This document shows, piece by piece, positions 1 to 8,844 of a stretch of DNA of 61,418 bases (its first letter is position 1; each line of letters starts with the position of its first letter). The notes beneath the pieces were generated by a model. It was not told the origin of the DNA, did no database searches, and worked only from the letters and a program-made list of their open reading frames with translations. The position numbers were made by a program, and so were the translations under genes. The stretch spans positions 1 to 61,418 of the forward strand of contig LJUQ01000012.1 of NCBI GenBank assembly GCA_001304505.1. Reading direction: 5' to 3'. Origin of the DNA: Bacteroides sp. SM23_62_1. Lineage in GTDB: Bacteria > Bacteroidota > Bacteroidia > Bacteroidales > SM23-62.

Positions 1-1
1 C

Positions 2-3000
2 GACGCGGGAGATTATGATCTTGTTGTTACAGATTCAAATGGTTGTGTTGCCACTATTCCAACCCAGACCATAAATGAACCATCAGCAATTAATGTGACT
101 GTTGATCCCACATCCAAGCTTGCTCTTAACTGTTATGGTGATAGTGACGGAAAAATAGATATTACTGTTTCAGGCGGAACTGCTCCCTTCACATACTCAT
201 GGACCGGACCAGGCGGATATACATCAGGTAGTGAAGACATTAACGGGTTAATCGCGGGTGAATATAACCTTTCAATCATCGACAAAAATGGATGTTCAAA
301 AAATTATACTCCTCTTGATACAATCACCCAACCCGCACTCCTGCAGGTTTCATTATCAAAAACAGATATTTCCTGTTTCAATGATAATAACGGTACAATC
401 ACTGCACATGCTACAGGAGGTACTTCTCCGTATAAATATCGTCGAAAACTAAGTGATCTCTGGCAAACAGACAGTGTATTCAGCAATCTGCCGCCTGCTA
501 AATACACTATTTATATCCAGGATACAAATCTTTGTACTGTATCCGATACCATTTCGATTAAACAACCTTACGATCTGCGAATTGTCAGTGAAACCAGAGA
601 TGATTCCAATAATAAGTGCTTCGGCGACAGTAATGCGTATATTTCAATTACCGCAACAGGTGGAACAAGTCCCCTGACTTATTCTATCGACAGTGGTTAT
701 ACATATGTTGCATCCAGTTATTTCAGTAACCTCCCCGCAGGAGATTATTATGTCTTCGTCGAGGATGCCAAAGGATGTAAGGAGCAGGGCAGCAAACTCG
801 TTATTGGACAGCCTGCAGAAATCCTGATCACATCATACGGACAAATTGATATTACTTCCTGTTCTTACAGTAAAGAGGGTTATATTGGCATTGAGGCCAC
901 AGGAGGAGTTACACCCATCACCTATACGCTTGATGGATCTGAAAGTAATACATCCGGTGAATTTTTTAATGCGAGTGCCGGGCCACACCTGATTGAAATC
1001 ACTGATGCCAATACCTGTTTGAAAGACACAAATGTTACCATTCTCAGTCCGCCACCCATTGTTGTAGATATTGTTACCCTTACTCATATTACCGGATGTT
1101 ATGGTGACAGTACCGGCAGTATTGACCTGACTGCCTCCGGTGGCACAGGTGCCCTCGAATATTCCATGGATGGCGAGCCTTATGGGGCCATCGCATCTTA
1201 CTCCAACCTTCCTGCAGGCAGTTATACAATTACCATCAAGGATGGAAACGATTGTACACGTGATACAATTATTAAAATTAATCAGCCGGATACTATTGCA
1301 ACTTCGTCTGTATTTGTAAATCCTGTCACCTGTAAGGGAGATGTCGATGGTATCATATCGCTTGCAGGCTCCGGCGGAACTGCACCCTATACCTACACCC
1401 TTATGCCGGGAGTTATCAGTAACGGAACAGGTCTCTTTAACAATCTTGCACCGGGTGTATATACAGTAACAATCGATGATGTAAACGGTTGTCCCTCCTA
1501 TACAACTCCTGATCTTGTTGTTGATGAACCGGAACAATTGCTGATCGATTCCGTCACCTGGAGTGAGATTACCTGCTTTGGCAGGAATGACGGTCAGATT
1601 CATATCTATCCATCCGGAGGATATATTCCCTATAACTACTCGGTTAATGACGGAGTTGATTATGATACATCTGCTCTTGTTACCGGATTATCTCCTTCAA
1701 CTTACTATATCGTTGTGCAAGATTCCGGAGGATGTGTGGTTCAGGGAGATACTGTAACACTTGCCGATCCCCCCGGAATAACAATAGATACAGAGTTAGC
1801 AACAGATGTGTCAACATGCTATGGCGACAGCACAGGTTCAGTAAGTGTCTCAGCTTCTGGCGGACGGGGCCTTCTTAATTATTCACTTGACTCCATCATT
1901 TGGCAGTCATCAGGTGATTTCAATAATCTGCCTGTTGGAGATTATTCAGTGATAGCAAGTGATACAACCGGTTGCTATGCTAAAAGTAATGTGCTGACAA
2001 TCAGCCAGCCTGTGCTTATTACTGCAGATATATCCATGATCCAATCCATCAATGGAGAGCCCGGATCAATACATGTTTCCGCCTCCGGAGGAACAGGGAA
2101 TCTGGAATATTCCGTCAGCGGTCCCACCGGACCATATCAGCCTGATACTGCTTTCCTTAACCTGTGGCCGGGAGATTACCCTGTGGTGGTAAGGGATGAT
2201 AACGGTTGTATGTTCCAGGAAACCGTTACACTCGATGCTGTTCCATTACTTGAAATCGATGTCAGCTATTCTTTCATTGACTGCTATGGACAAAATTCCG
2301 GAACCATTACACTCATCTCAATAAACGGAACAGGAACAGTACAGTATTCAATCGATGGAGGCACAACTTTCTTTACTGATGGTATTTTTACAAATCTCCC
2401 TGCAGCAAAGTATCCCATATACGCAACCGATGAAGATCACAGGATCTTCAAGGATACAGTGAACATCATTCAACCTCCTGAACTGATTGTTACACCTTCA
2501 CTTACAAATCCAACGTGTAACCGTTATTCAAACGATGGATCCATTATTCTGGATGTGTCAGGAGGCACTCCCGGTTACTCCTACCTGTGGTCAAATGATT
2601 CCACAACAAGAGACCTGTTAAACATCGATGAAGGAACCTATTTATTAACCATCACAGATGCCCAGAACTGTATATGGCAGGATACTTTCATTTTGGTTGC
2701 CAATGTTTCAATTACGGCAAATGCAGGTAGTGATACATCTGTCTGCCAGGGCACACAGATTATTTTAAACGGTTCAGGGGGAACAAATTATTTCTGGCAA
2801 CCTGAAACCGGTCTCAGCAGTCCCATTATTGCTAATCCTGTTGCAACAATTACTTCAGATATCACCTATGTGTTGACAGTTACCGAACCGGGAGGATGTT
2901 ACGACAGGGATACACTTGTCATAGGTGTATATCCTCTGCTGGGTATTGATGCCGGAAATGATACAACCGTCGCTATCGGTCAAACCATTCAGCTGAATGC

Positions 3001-3439
3001 CTCCGGCGGACCATTCGATACATACTCCTGGACCCCGCAGGAAGGTCTTGATGATCCTGCAAGTTCAACACCATCATTACTGGTTTCTGAATATATGGTT
3101 TACCATGTCACAGGGATCAGTACATACGGATGCTCTGAGAGTGATTCTGTATTCATCACTACCGCAGGGAATCTGATTATCTATAACGGTTTCACCCCAA
3201 ACGGCGATGGTGTTAACGATTTCTGGGATATTGATAATGTCCAGTATTATCCAAATATCACTGTTGAAGTTTACAACAGATGGGGATCCCAGGTATTCAG
3301 CTCCAAAGGCTATGGAGATGACAAGAGATGGGATGGTACATATAAAGGCAAGGATGTGGCCATCGGCACATATTATTATATCATTCACCTGAATGACGGA
3401 TCCAAACCAATAACAGGACATGTGACTATTGTGAGATAA
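2..3439 (+). CDS. SprB-repeat surface protein with T9SS C-terminal domain, 5' truncated
   Basis: Partial gene: the frame is open from base 2, already inside a repeat (reading GDYDLVVTDSNGC), so the start lies outside the window; the first ATG at 95 is internal. Seen: about eleven repeats of roughly 75-80 residues, each beginning with a Cys-containing motif such as CYGDSTG followed by SGGT-P-Y, then NLP-AG-Y and ending in D-x-x-x-C. Two PKD/Ig-like segments follow (around SDTSVCQGT and NDTTVAIGQ), then a C-terminal module starting FTPNGDGVND and containing VEVYNRWG and W-DG-Y-G. Known: SprB repeats and the gliding-motility-associated C-terminal (CHU_C type) domain mark large T9SS-secreted surface adhesins. 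Inferred: an exported, surface-attached adhesin. The porP/sprF gene starts 1 nt after its stop, so the pair is probably co-transcribed, the usual arrangement for adhesins with this type of C-terminal domain. Confidence 0.9.
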   Translation, partial: DAGDYDLVVTDSNGCVATIPTQTINEPSAINVTVDPTSKLALNCYGDSDGKIDITVSGGTAPFTYSWTGPGGYTSGSEDINGLIAGEYNLSIIDKNGCSKNYTPLDTITQPALLQVSLSKTDISCFNDNNGTITAHATGGTSPYKYRRKLSDLWQTDSVFSNLPPAKYTIYIQDTNLCTVSDTISIKQPYDLRIVSETRDDSNNKCFGDSNAYISITATGGTSPLTYSIDSGYTYVASSYFSNLPAGDYYVFVEDAKGCKEQGSKLVIGQPAEILITSYGQIDITSCSYSKEGYIGIEATGGVTPITYTLDGSESNTSGEFFNASAGPHLIEITDANTCLKDTNVTILSPPPIVVDIVTLTHITGCYGDSTGSIDLTASGGTGALEYSMDGEPYGAIASYSNLPAGSYTITIKDGNDCTRDTIIKINQPDTIATSSVFVNPVTCKGDVDGIISLAGSGGTAPYTYTLMPGVISNGTGLFNNLAPGVYTVTIDDVNGCPSYTTPDLVVDEPEQLLIDSVTWSEITCFGRNDGQIHIYPSGGYIPYNYSVNDGVDYDTSALVTGLSPSTYYIVVQDSGGCVVQGDTVTLADPPGITIDTELATDVSTCYGDSTGSVSVSASGGRGLLNYSLDSIIWQSSGDFNNLPVGDYSVIASDTTGCYAKSNVLTISQPVLITADISMIQSINGEPGSIHVSASGGTGNLEYSVSGPTGPYQPDTAFLNLWPGDYPVVVRDDNGCMFQETVTLDAVPLLEIDVSYSFIDCYGQNSGTITLISINGTGTVQYSIDGGTTFFTDGIFTNLPAAKYPIYATDEDHRIFKDTVNIIQPPELIVTPSLTNPTCNRYSNDGSIILDVSGGTPGYSYLWSNDSTTRDLLNIDEGTYLLTITDAQNCIWQDTFILVANVSITANAGSDTSVCQGTQIILNGSGGTNYFWQPETGLSSPIIANPVATITSDITYVLTVTEPGGCYDRDTLVIGVYPLLGIDAGNDTTVAIGQTIQLNASGGPFDTYSWTPQEGLDDPASSTPSLLVSEYMVYHVTGISTYGCSESDSVFITTAGNLIIYNGFTPNGDGVNDFWDIDNVQYYPNITVEVYNRWGSQVFSSKGYGDDKRWDGTYKGKDVAIGTYYYIIHLNDGSKPITGHVTIVR

Positions 3440-3440
3440 A

Positions 3441-4340
3441 ATGAAGAAGACGATCATTATAATCATAGCAGGATTTGTTCTTCTGCCATATATGGCAAGA
3501 GCACAACAGTCGCCGATGTATACACAGTATATGTTTAATAAATTCCTCTATAATCCTGCGGTCGCCGGTATCGATCCGTTTTTTCAGATCCGTTCGAACC
3601 ACAGATTCCAATGGGTGGGCATTTCTGATCCTCCAATAACAAATTCCATCAGTTACTATGGACCCCATGGGAATTTGCCAATGGGTTACGGGGGTTATAT
3701 ATACTATGATGTGACCGGCCCTACCACCAAGGCAGGAGCAACCGGTGCCTATGCTTATAATGTAGGTATTACAGGTGATATCAGGCTGTCTATGGGAGTA
3801 TCCGTAGGAATCATGCAGTACAGGGTAGACGGTACACAGATCAACCTGAAAGATCCCTCCGACCAGGCCCTAGAAGAAGCGATTTATTCAAGTATTGTGC
3901 CCGATGCAAACTTTGGTGTTTTTATGTACACCGAAAATTATTGGGCCGGATTCTCAACATCACAATTGATCAATACAAAAGTTAAGCTGTACGAACAAAA
4001 AACCGGATTGAATAAACTGAAGGCTCACTTTTATCTGACCGGAGGATACCTTTTTGTTATTAATAACGACTTTAAGATCGAACCTTCCTTAATCCTTAAA
4101 GGTACTGCACCCGTTCAGATACAGCTTGATCTTAACACAAGAGTAATTTACCAGGATATGGTATGGCTGGGACTTTCTGTGAGAACAAGAGATGCATTAT
4201 CTTTGCTTATCGGTTATGCCTATGATAATAAGATCCATATCGGATATTCCTATGATTTCACCATAACTGATCTCAGAAAATATAACTCCGGCACACATGA
4301 AATCATGATCGGATACCGTTTTAGTGATATAAAAAGGTAA
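3441..4340 (+). CDS. PorP/SprF family type IX secretion outer-membrane protein
   Basis: 299 residues with an N-terminal signal peptide (hydrophobic IIIIIAGFVLLPY, cleavage near ARAQ). The mature start has the family hallmark SPMYTQYMFNKFLYNPAVAG, followed by a Gly/aromatic-rich beta-barrel sequence ending in EIMIGYRFSDIKR. Known: PorP/SprF proteins accompany T9SS cargo that carries the gliding-type C-terminal domain and act in its secretion or surface attachment at the outer membrane. The start codon is 1 nt after the stop of the SprB-repeat gene, indicating translational coupling and a dedicated partner role. Length is typical for the family. Confidence 0.92.
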   Translation: MKKTIIIIIAGFVLLPYMARAQQSPMYTQYMFNKFLYNPAVAGIDPFFQIRSNHRFQWVGISDPPITNSISYYGPHGNLPMGYGGYIYYDVTGPTTKAGATGAYAYNVGITGDIRLSMGVSVGIMQYRVDGTQINLKDPSDQALEEAIYSSIVPDANFGVFMYTENYWAGFSTSQLINTKVKLYEQKTGLNKLKAHFYLTGGYLFVINNDFKIEPSLILKGTAPVQIQLDLNTRVIYQDMVWLGLSVRTRDALSLLIGYAYDNKIHIGYSYDFTITDLRKYNSGTHEIMIGYRFSDIKR

Positions 4341-4358
4341 TTAAAGTATCAGATCAAA

Positions 4359-4706
4359 ATGCACAAATTTGTTGTTCTTCTTGTTTTATTTATCCTGCTG
4401 AGTTGCAACACGGACAAGAAACCTCAAGCTAAATATCTTCTCTCAAAGGATCAGCTAATTTCAGTGCTGGTGGATATTCATCTCACCTTTGCCATTCAAA
4501 CCACTACAGAATTTCGTGATATTGCTAACCGTTATGATTCAATCGATATACATTCCGGTATTTTCCTGAAGCATCATATTGATAAAGCGTCTTTTGACAG
4601 TACGCTTTCTTATTATTCAAAATATCCGGAAAATATGATGGAAATATATGATGAAGTAATCATGCGGCTCAGCAAAATGCAGGATTCAATCCAGAGTAGT
4701 GAATGA
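4359..4706 (+). CDS. DUF4296-type small lipoprotein
   Basis: 115 residues. The signal peptide ends in a lipobox (FILLSC, Cys16), so it is a predicted lipoprotein. After the Cys comes KDQLISVLVDIHLTFAIQ, which matches the DUF4296 pattern (a polar 'seek-motif' then ILVDxHLAE-like helix), and a C-terminal helical part rich in Tyr and Met (SYYSKYPENMMEIYDEVI). The function of DUF4296 is not known. It lies 18 nt after porP/sprF and 31 nt before the amidohydrolase-like gene, all on one strand and probably one transcript. Confidence 0.75.
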   Translation: MHKFVVLLVLFILLSCNTDKKPQAKYLLSKDQLISVLVDIHLTFAIQTTTEFRDIANRYDSIDIHSGIFLKHHIDKASFDSTLSYYSKYPENMMEIYDEVIMRLSKMQDSIQSSE

Positions 4707-4737
4707 GGCCCGGTCTGTCTAATATGATAAATCGAGG

Positions 4738-5859
4738 ATGAGAAGGGTATCTGCAAATTATATAATTCCTGTCTCATCCCCACCCTTGAAAAATGGAATT
4801 ATTGAATTTGATGATTCCGGCAGGATTAGCTCTTTGATTGATACAGGTGGGAATCTTAAAGAGTCCGCAAACCTGGAATTTTATAATGGTCTTCTTGTTC
4901 CCGGATTTATCAACCCATACTGCCGAATTGAACCATTCATTATTGATATACCAAGAAAAGATCCTCATCAGCCTGAATTTTCTATTGATACCGAATATTC
5001 TGAAGTCAGGGATGACCTGGGTATTCATTCTCGGTTCAGGGAACTTGAAAGAATATTAAAAAATTCAGGAATTTGTGGCCTTGGTAGCGTATCTTCCAAT
5101 CATCATTTCTTTTCAAATAAGTCGGCAGGAAAACTTAAATATCACAGCTTTATTGAAGTATGCCAGCAGAAGGGAGCAGATAGTTTTGAAATATTCAATC
5201 ATGCCGTTGAAGTTATAATGACCGGATGGAATGAGTATAACCTCATGTGTTCCCTGATACCATTTGACTCGTGCAGTGATAAGGAAATCGCAACCCTTGT
5301 TGCAGAATTTACTGTTACTCACTATAATCCGGTTATATTGAAGTGTCAGGATAAGAGTGTCTCTTCAGAATCGTTGTTAATTGATTTTTCAGAATCACTT
5401 GCACGCATAACAGGAAAATCAGCTGATGCAGCCTTAAATTCTTTCAACAGCCCCATTATATTTCCTGTTACTGATCTATCCGGATTCATTCTCGAGTTAA
5501 AATCTGATATTTTTTATTTATTATCCATAGAGGACTTTCAAAGGACCGGATTAATGACACTTTCAAAAGATATCCTTAAAAAAATATCTAACCATATTCT
5601 GTTCAGTTCATATGGATCAGGTTTTCATACACATTATCCAATCATTTCTGAATTGATCATCCTGCAGTCCAAGATTCCTTCGTTATCGATCAATGAACTG
5701 TTGCGTTCATGTACAATTAATCCTGCCCGCGCATTAAAAATGGATAAATATCTCGGCAGTTTGGAGCCAGGAAAAGCTCCGGGAATAAACCTTATTACCA
5801 ATATCGATTTCAGTGAAATGAAACTGACAGAAAAAAGTGAGCTTAAAGCACTTATTTGA
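4738..5859 (+). CDS. Amidohydrolase-superfamily protein lacking metal ligands (probable pseudoenzyme)
   Basis: 373 residues; the ATG is preceded by GAGG. The fold signature is clear: an N-terminal beta segment (SANYIIPVSSPPLKNGIIEF), the strand leading into the barrel (GLLVPGFINPYCRIEP) and the C-terminal NPARALKMDKYLGSLEPGKAPGINL. Known: active members have HxH after PGFIN (usually NAHCHLE) plus later His and Asp metal ligands. Here HxH reads Y-C-R, and the late Asp region reads FSSYGSG without the Asp. The frame is open for the full family length, so this looks like a maintained protein that cannot bind metals normally, not a recent wreck. It may be a regulatory or structural paralogue; substrate unknown. 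Confidence 0.7.
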   Translation: MRRVSANYIIPVSSPPLKNGIIEFDDSGRISSLIDTGGNLKESANLEFYNGLLVPGFINPYCRIEPFIIDIPRKDPHQPEFSIDTEYSEVRDDLGIHSRFRELERILKNSGICGLGSVSSNHHFFSNKSAGKLKYHSFIEVCQQKGADSFEIFNHAVEVIMTGWNEYNLMCSLIPFDSCSDKEIATLVAEFTVTHYNPVILKCQDKSVSSESLLIDFSESLARITGKSADAALNSFNSPIIFPVTDLSGFILELKSDIFYLLSIEDFQRTGLMTLSKDILKKISNHILFSSYGSGFHTHYPIISELIILQSKIPSLSINELLRSCTINPARALKMDKYLGSLEPGKAPGINLITNIDFSEMKLTEKSELKALI

Positions 5860-5880
5860 TAAAAGAATATATTCATCTAT

Positions 5881-5938
5881 ACCTCCCCTGCATGTCCTGT
5901 CAGACGGGTTGCAGTCCCACTTCGGCAGACAGGGAGGT
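5881..5938. repeat. GC-rich palindromic intergenic repeat
   Basis: The segment is bounded by ACCTCCC and GGGAGGT and contains CTTCGGCAGACAGG, markedly more GC-rich than the surrounding DNA. It resembles the CTGCCTGC/GCAGGCAG elements at 20961 and 32903. It is followed at about 5937-5975 by CAGAG/CTCTG-rich sequence (ending CTCTGTGGATC) that resembles a degenerate arm of the fold-back family described at 29-41 kb. Function is unknown. Confidence 0.5.
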
Positions 5939-6053
5939 AACAGAGATTCACTCTGTTCACTCTGTGGATCTTCCATTTACTATGTGATGATAATCATTTC
6001 AGGTTAGGAAATGCCGGATTTTAGTATTTTAGCACCTTTGAAAATATTTCAAC

Positions 6054-6830
6054 ATGACATTCCTTTTCGACGAGGTAATTTTCGGACCTGTAACCAGCCG
6101 CAGGCTTGGATCATCACTGGGTATTAATCTTCTTCCATCATGCAGGAAGGTATGTACTTTTAACTGTATTTACTGTGAATGTGGCTGGACCGGCAGCAGG
6201 GATCTTACAAAATCGGATTACCCAACCAGATCCGATGTCAGGTCAGCTCTGGAAGTCCGGCTACAAGAACTGTCAGAAAAAGGTATTCCGCCGGATTCTA
6301 TCACCTTTGCAGGAAATGGTGAACCAACTCTTCATCCCGACTTTGAGGGTATTGTTGATGATAGTATTAGCCTGCGTAACAATATATCGCCCGTGAGCAA
6401 AATTGTTGTTTTATCAAATGGATCCCTTGCAGATAGGAAAAATATCAGTCACGCCCTTCTGAAAGTTGACCAGAATGTCCTTAAACTGGATACCGGGTAC
6501 GAAGAAACATTCAGGGTGCTGAATCATCCTCCTGAAAGTATCAGGCTTTCAGATATTATCCATAATTTAAAAAGTTTTAATGGCAAGCTGATTGTCCAGA
6601 CACTCTTCATCAGGGGTAGTTATCAGGGTAAATGGATAGATAATACAACTGAGAAAGAAATTTCTGAACTATTAAAACTTTACCAGGATATATACCCCGA
6701 GATGGTCATGGTTTATACATTCGCACGTGGAACTCCCATTGAAGGCCTGGATAGAATTTCTTATCAGGAGTTGAAAAACATTGCTGACAGGATAGAAGAA
6801 CTGGGTATAAGGACACAGATCTCAGCATAA
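6054..6830 (+). CDS. Radical SAM protein
   Basis: 258 residues. The [4Fe-4S]/SAM-binding motif is CTFNCIYC (C-X3-C-X2-C) at about residues 36-43, preceded by the conserved N-terminal VIFGPVTSRRLGSSLGINLLP. Further conserved pieces are TFAGNGEPTLHPDF (the radical SAM GGE-like strand) and VVLSNGSL. Known: this sub-family of small radical SAM enzymes is common in Bacteroidota and anaerobes, with substrates mostly unassigned. It stands alone between a 194-nt gap and the glycosyltransferase that starts 12 nt after its stop, so the two are probably co-transcribed. No SPASM or Cys-rich extension is present. Confidence 0.88.
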   Translation: MTFLFDEVIFGPVTSRRLGSSLGINLLPSCRKVCTFNCIYCECGWTGSRDLTKSDYPTRSDVRSALEVRLQELSEKGIPPDSITFAGNGEPTLHPDFEGIVDDSISLRNNISPVSKIVVLSNGSLADRKNISHALLKVDQNVLKLDTGYEETFRVLNHPPESIRLSDIIHNLKSFNGKLIVQTLFIRGSYQGKWIDNTTEKEISELLKLYQDIYPEMVMVYTFARGTPIEGLDRISYQELKNIADRIEELGIRTQISA

Positions 6831-6842
6831 AGTTTTAACCCA

Positions 6843-7952
6843 TTGATTAATAATTATCGTATTTTGATTTGCCCCCTTAACTGGGGATTAGGACACGCAA
6901 GCAGGGATGTCTATCTGATCAGCTGTCTTCTTGACCGTAAGTACGAAGTAATCATTGGTGGAGAGGGGGCTTCAATGGAATTCCTGAAAGCAGAATTTCC
7001 AAACTTGAAATATGTTCATCTCCCCTCATTCCAGATCAGGTATTCTTTAAAATGCCGGGCATGGATTATGATAGTTTTATTATTACCAATTTTTTTTGCC
7101 TGGGTGATTCGTGAAAACAGGTTTCTTCAGCAAATTATCCGTGAATATAATATTGATCTTGTTATTTCTGATACACGTTATGGCTTGTGGAGTTCACTTA
7201 TACCTTCAATTATTATCACGCATCAACTAAGTTTCAGGCTTCCCCGCCTGTTAAAACCATTACAGTATATCATATACAGGATTAATCTTAAGGCATTAAA
7301 AAAGTTTTCCCAGTGCTGGATACCGGATTTCCCCGGATATCCCAACCTTAGCGGAGATCTTGCCCACAAATATAAATTACCTGATAATGCACTATTTATT
7401 GGTCCACTTTCAAAATTCCGGCGATCCGATATTCCATATCTTTCTAAAAAAGGATTCGAAATTGCAGCTGTTTTATCCGGCCCTGAACCTCAAAGATCAC
7501 TATTGGAAAAAATAATTACGGAACAGCTGGTGGAAAATCATCGCAACGCCATCATCATTTGTGGCCTGCCGGGTAAAAAAATATCAGAAACCCTTACTTC
7601 ATCAATTACCCGGGTATCCTGCCTGGCGGGTGATGAATTGGGATCTGTTTTAAAGTTCTCAAAATATATCTTCTGCCGTTCCGGTTATACTTCAATCATG
7701 GATCTTTTAACTATTGGGAAAAGTGCCATGCTTATCCCAACTCCTGGACAGACGGAACAGGAATATCTTGCTCTTTACATGGAAAGACAGGGTTTATTCC
7801 AGTCTGTCCGGCAAAAGCATTTTAATCTTGAAGAAGCGATTTCCCGCTTAGATAAATTCGTGCCTGATATGCTGTTTAACAAAAAACATGATTTACTGGA
7901 TAAAGCCCTGGAGGGATTACCATCCTTGATTGAAAGAATCAAGCATGGTTAG
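6843..7952 (+). CDS. MurG-like GT-B glycosyltransferase
   Basis: 369 residues reading from a TTG. The frame is closed by a stop at 6828 and the first ATG-coded Met lies far inside, so TTG is the best start. The N-terminus has the GT-B donor/acceptor loop (CPLNWGLGHASRD). The C-terminal half has the GT28-like nucleotide-sugar pocket: ICGLPGKK, FCRSGYTSIMDLL and LIPTPGQTEQEYLA. One hydrophobic stretch (about residues 75-92, IMIVLLLPIFFAWVI) suggests membrane association. Known: this family transfers hexoses or HexNAc to lipid or polyprenyl acceptors. The specific substrate cannot be inferred. It follows the radical SAM gene by 12 nt. Confidence 0.8.
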   Translation: MINNYRILICPLNWGLGHASRDVYLISCLLDRKYEVIIGGEGASMEFLKAEFPNLKYVHLPSFQIRYSLKCRAWIMIVLLLPIFFAWVIRENRFLQQIIREYNIDLVISDTRYGLWSSLIPSIIITHQLSFRLPRLLKPLQYIIYRINLKALKKFSQCWIPDFPGYPNLSGDLAHKYKLPDNALFIGPLSKFRRSDIPYLSKKGFEIAAVLSGPEPQRSLLEKIITEQLVENHRNAIIICGLPGKKISETLTSSITRVSCLAGDELGSVLKFSKYIFCRSGYTSIMDLLTIGKSAMLIPTPGQTEQEYLALYMERQGLFQSVRQKHFNLEEAISRLDKFVPDMLFNKKHDLLDKALEGLPSLIERIKHG

Positions 7953-7987
7953 TTGTTTTGCAATCCCGGAAAATTTTTTGAATGGGG

Positions 7988-8096
7988 TACAGCTTCGCTA
8001 ATGATCCAGTCATTTATAGTGACTGGATCCTAACAGAAAAACTTCATAACCGGATACAGCTTCGCCAATGATCCAGTCACTTTAAATGACTGGATC
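7988..8096. repeat. Two 42-bp direct repeats, each carrying a 10-bp perfect hairpin
   Basis: Copies at 7988-8029 and 8055-8096 share TACAGCTTCGC(T/C)AATGATCC. Each ends in a perfect inverted repeat, GATCCAGTCA / TGACTGGATC, with 7-nt loops (8003-8029 and 8070-8096). The period is 67 bp. The pair lies between convergent genes (glycosyltransferase ending 7952, PAP2 ending 8196). Neither hairpin is followed by a clear T-run, so a simple intrinsic terminator is not obvious; a REP-like repeat or bidirectional 3'-end structure are alternatives. Confidence 0.8.
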
Positions 8097-8195
8097 ACTA
8101 AAATAACTCCCCAAACATTAATGTCAAAAAAAAGAAAATATCGGTCGTTTTGATATAAAATTTTTACTTCAGCAAGCCATGTCTAATGTGGATTA

Positions 8196-8801
8196 TTAAT
8201 ACATCAACATAATCAGGGAAATGACAGTAAATCCGACGATGAATCCACTGTAAATTTCAGAGGGCTTGTGTGCATCCAGAATCATTCGTGCCGCACCAGT
8301 AAGTCCTGCAACTACAATAATGATGATAAGATAAATTTCAAGGTTTATCTGTAAATAGAAAATAAGGTAGGTTATTAATCCTGTGATGCCACCATTCCCG
8401 ATCATATGTGCACTGATCTTCCACTTTGAGGTGATGATAAAAGCTGCCAGTACAGATACCATACATCCCAGGGAGAATGCTTTGTATGGCGGGGGTATCT
8501 GTAAGCGCATAAGCAGATAATAGCAAAAAAGGAAAAGTAAAAAACTGAGGATAAGGGGAACAAATCTTTCACGTCTTTCTGACATCTGTACAGAAAAAAT
8601 GATCTTTTGATACAAAAAAAATGGTATCATGCTGATTGGGATAACCAATGTACAGAGAATAACTATCAAAAGGATCATCTTTTTATATTCTGCAGGAAGA
8701 TAGGATAGATAGGTTCCGGAATTGAAAAGTATAAGAAATCCCAGGGAAGGCATCAGCAGAGGATGAAAGAGAATGGAAATAATCTGTGCTGATTTTTTCA
8801 T
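8196..8801 (-). CDS. PAP2-superfamily integral membrane protein
   Basis: 201 residues, almost entirely hydrophobic with about six membrane segments. The phosphatase-like motifs are recognisable but atypical: SERRERFVPL (motif 1 region), KISAHMIGN (motif 2, with S-A-H) and RMILDAHKPSEIYSGF (motif 3, R-X5-H). Known: PAP2 membrane enzymes dephosphorylate lipid phosphates such as undecaprenyl pyrophosphate or phosphatidic acid phosphates. The order asnS-rpoN-PAP2 is a grouping I associate with Bacteroidetes. It starts 43 nt after the rpoN stop, and the three minus-strand genes may be read together. Activity on lipid phosphates is inferred, not certain. Confidence 0.7.
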   Translation of the reverse strand: MKKSAQIISILFHPLLMPSLGFLILFNSGTYLSYLPAEYKKMILLIVILCTLVIPISMIPFFLYQKIIFSVQMSERRERFVPLILSFLLFLFCYYLLMRLQIPPPYKAFSLGCMVSVLAAFIITSKWKISAHMIGNGGITGLITYLIFYLQINLEIYLIIIIVVAGLTGAARMILDAHKPSEIYSGFIVGFTVISLIMLMY

Positions 8802-8844
8802 TTAATTCCCTGTTGTGTGATTCCCTGCGGATTATTCATTTCTT

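Noticed and set aside
833..1603. 256-codon open frame on the minus strand opposite the adhesin
   Set aside because: It lies wholly inside a well-supported SprB-repeat gene and its translation is low-complexity Cys/Gly/Thr sequence mirroring the repeats, with no start context or family.
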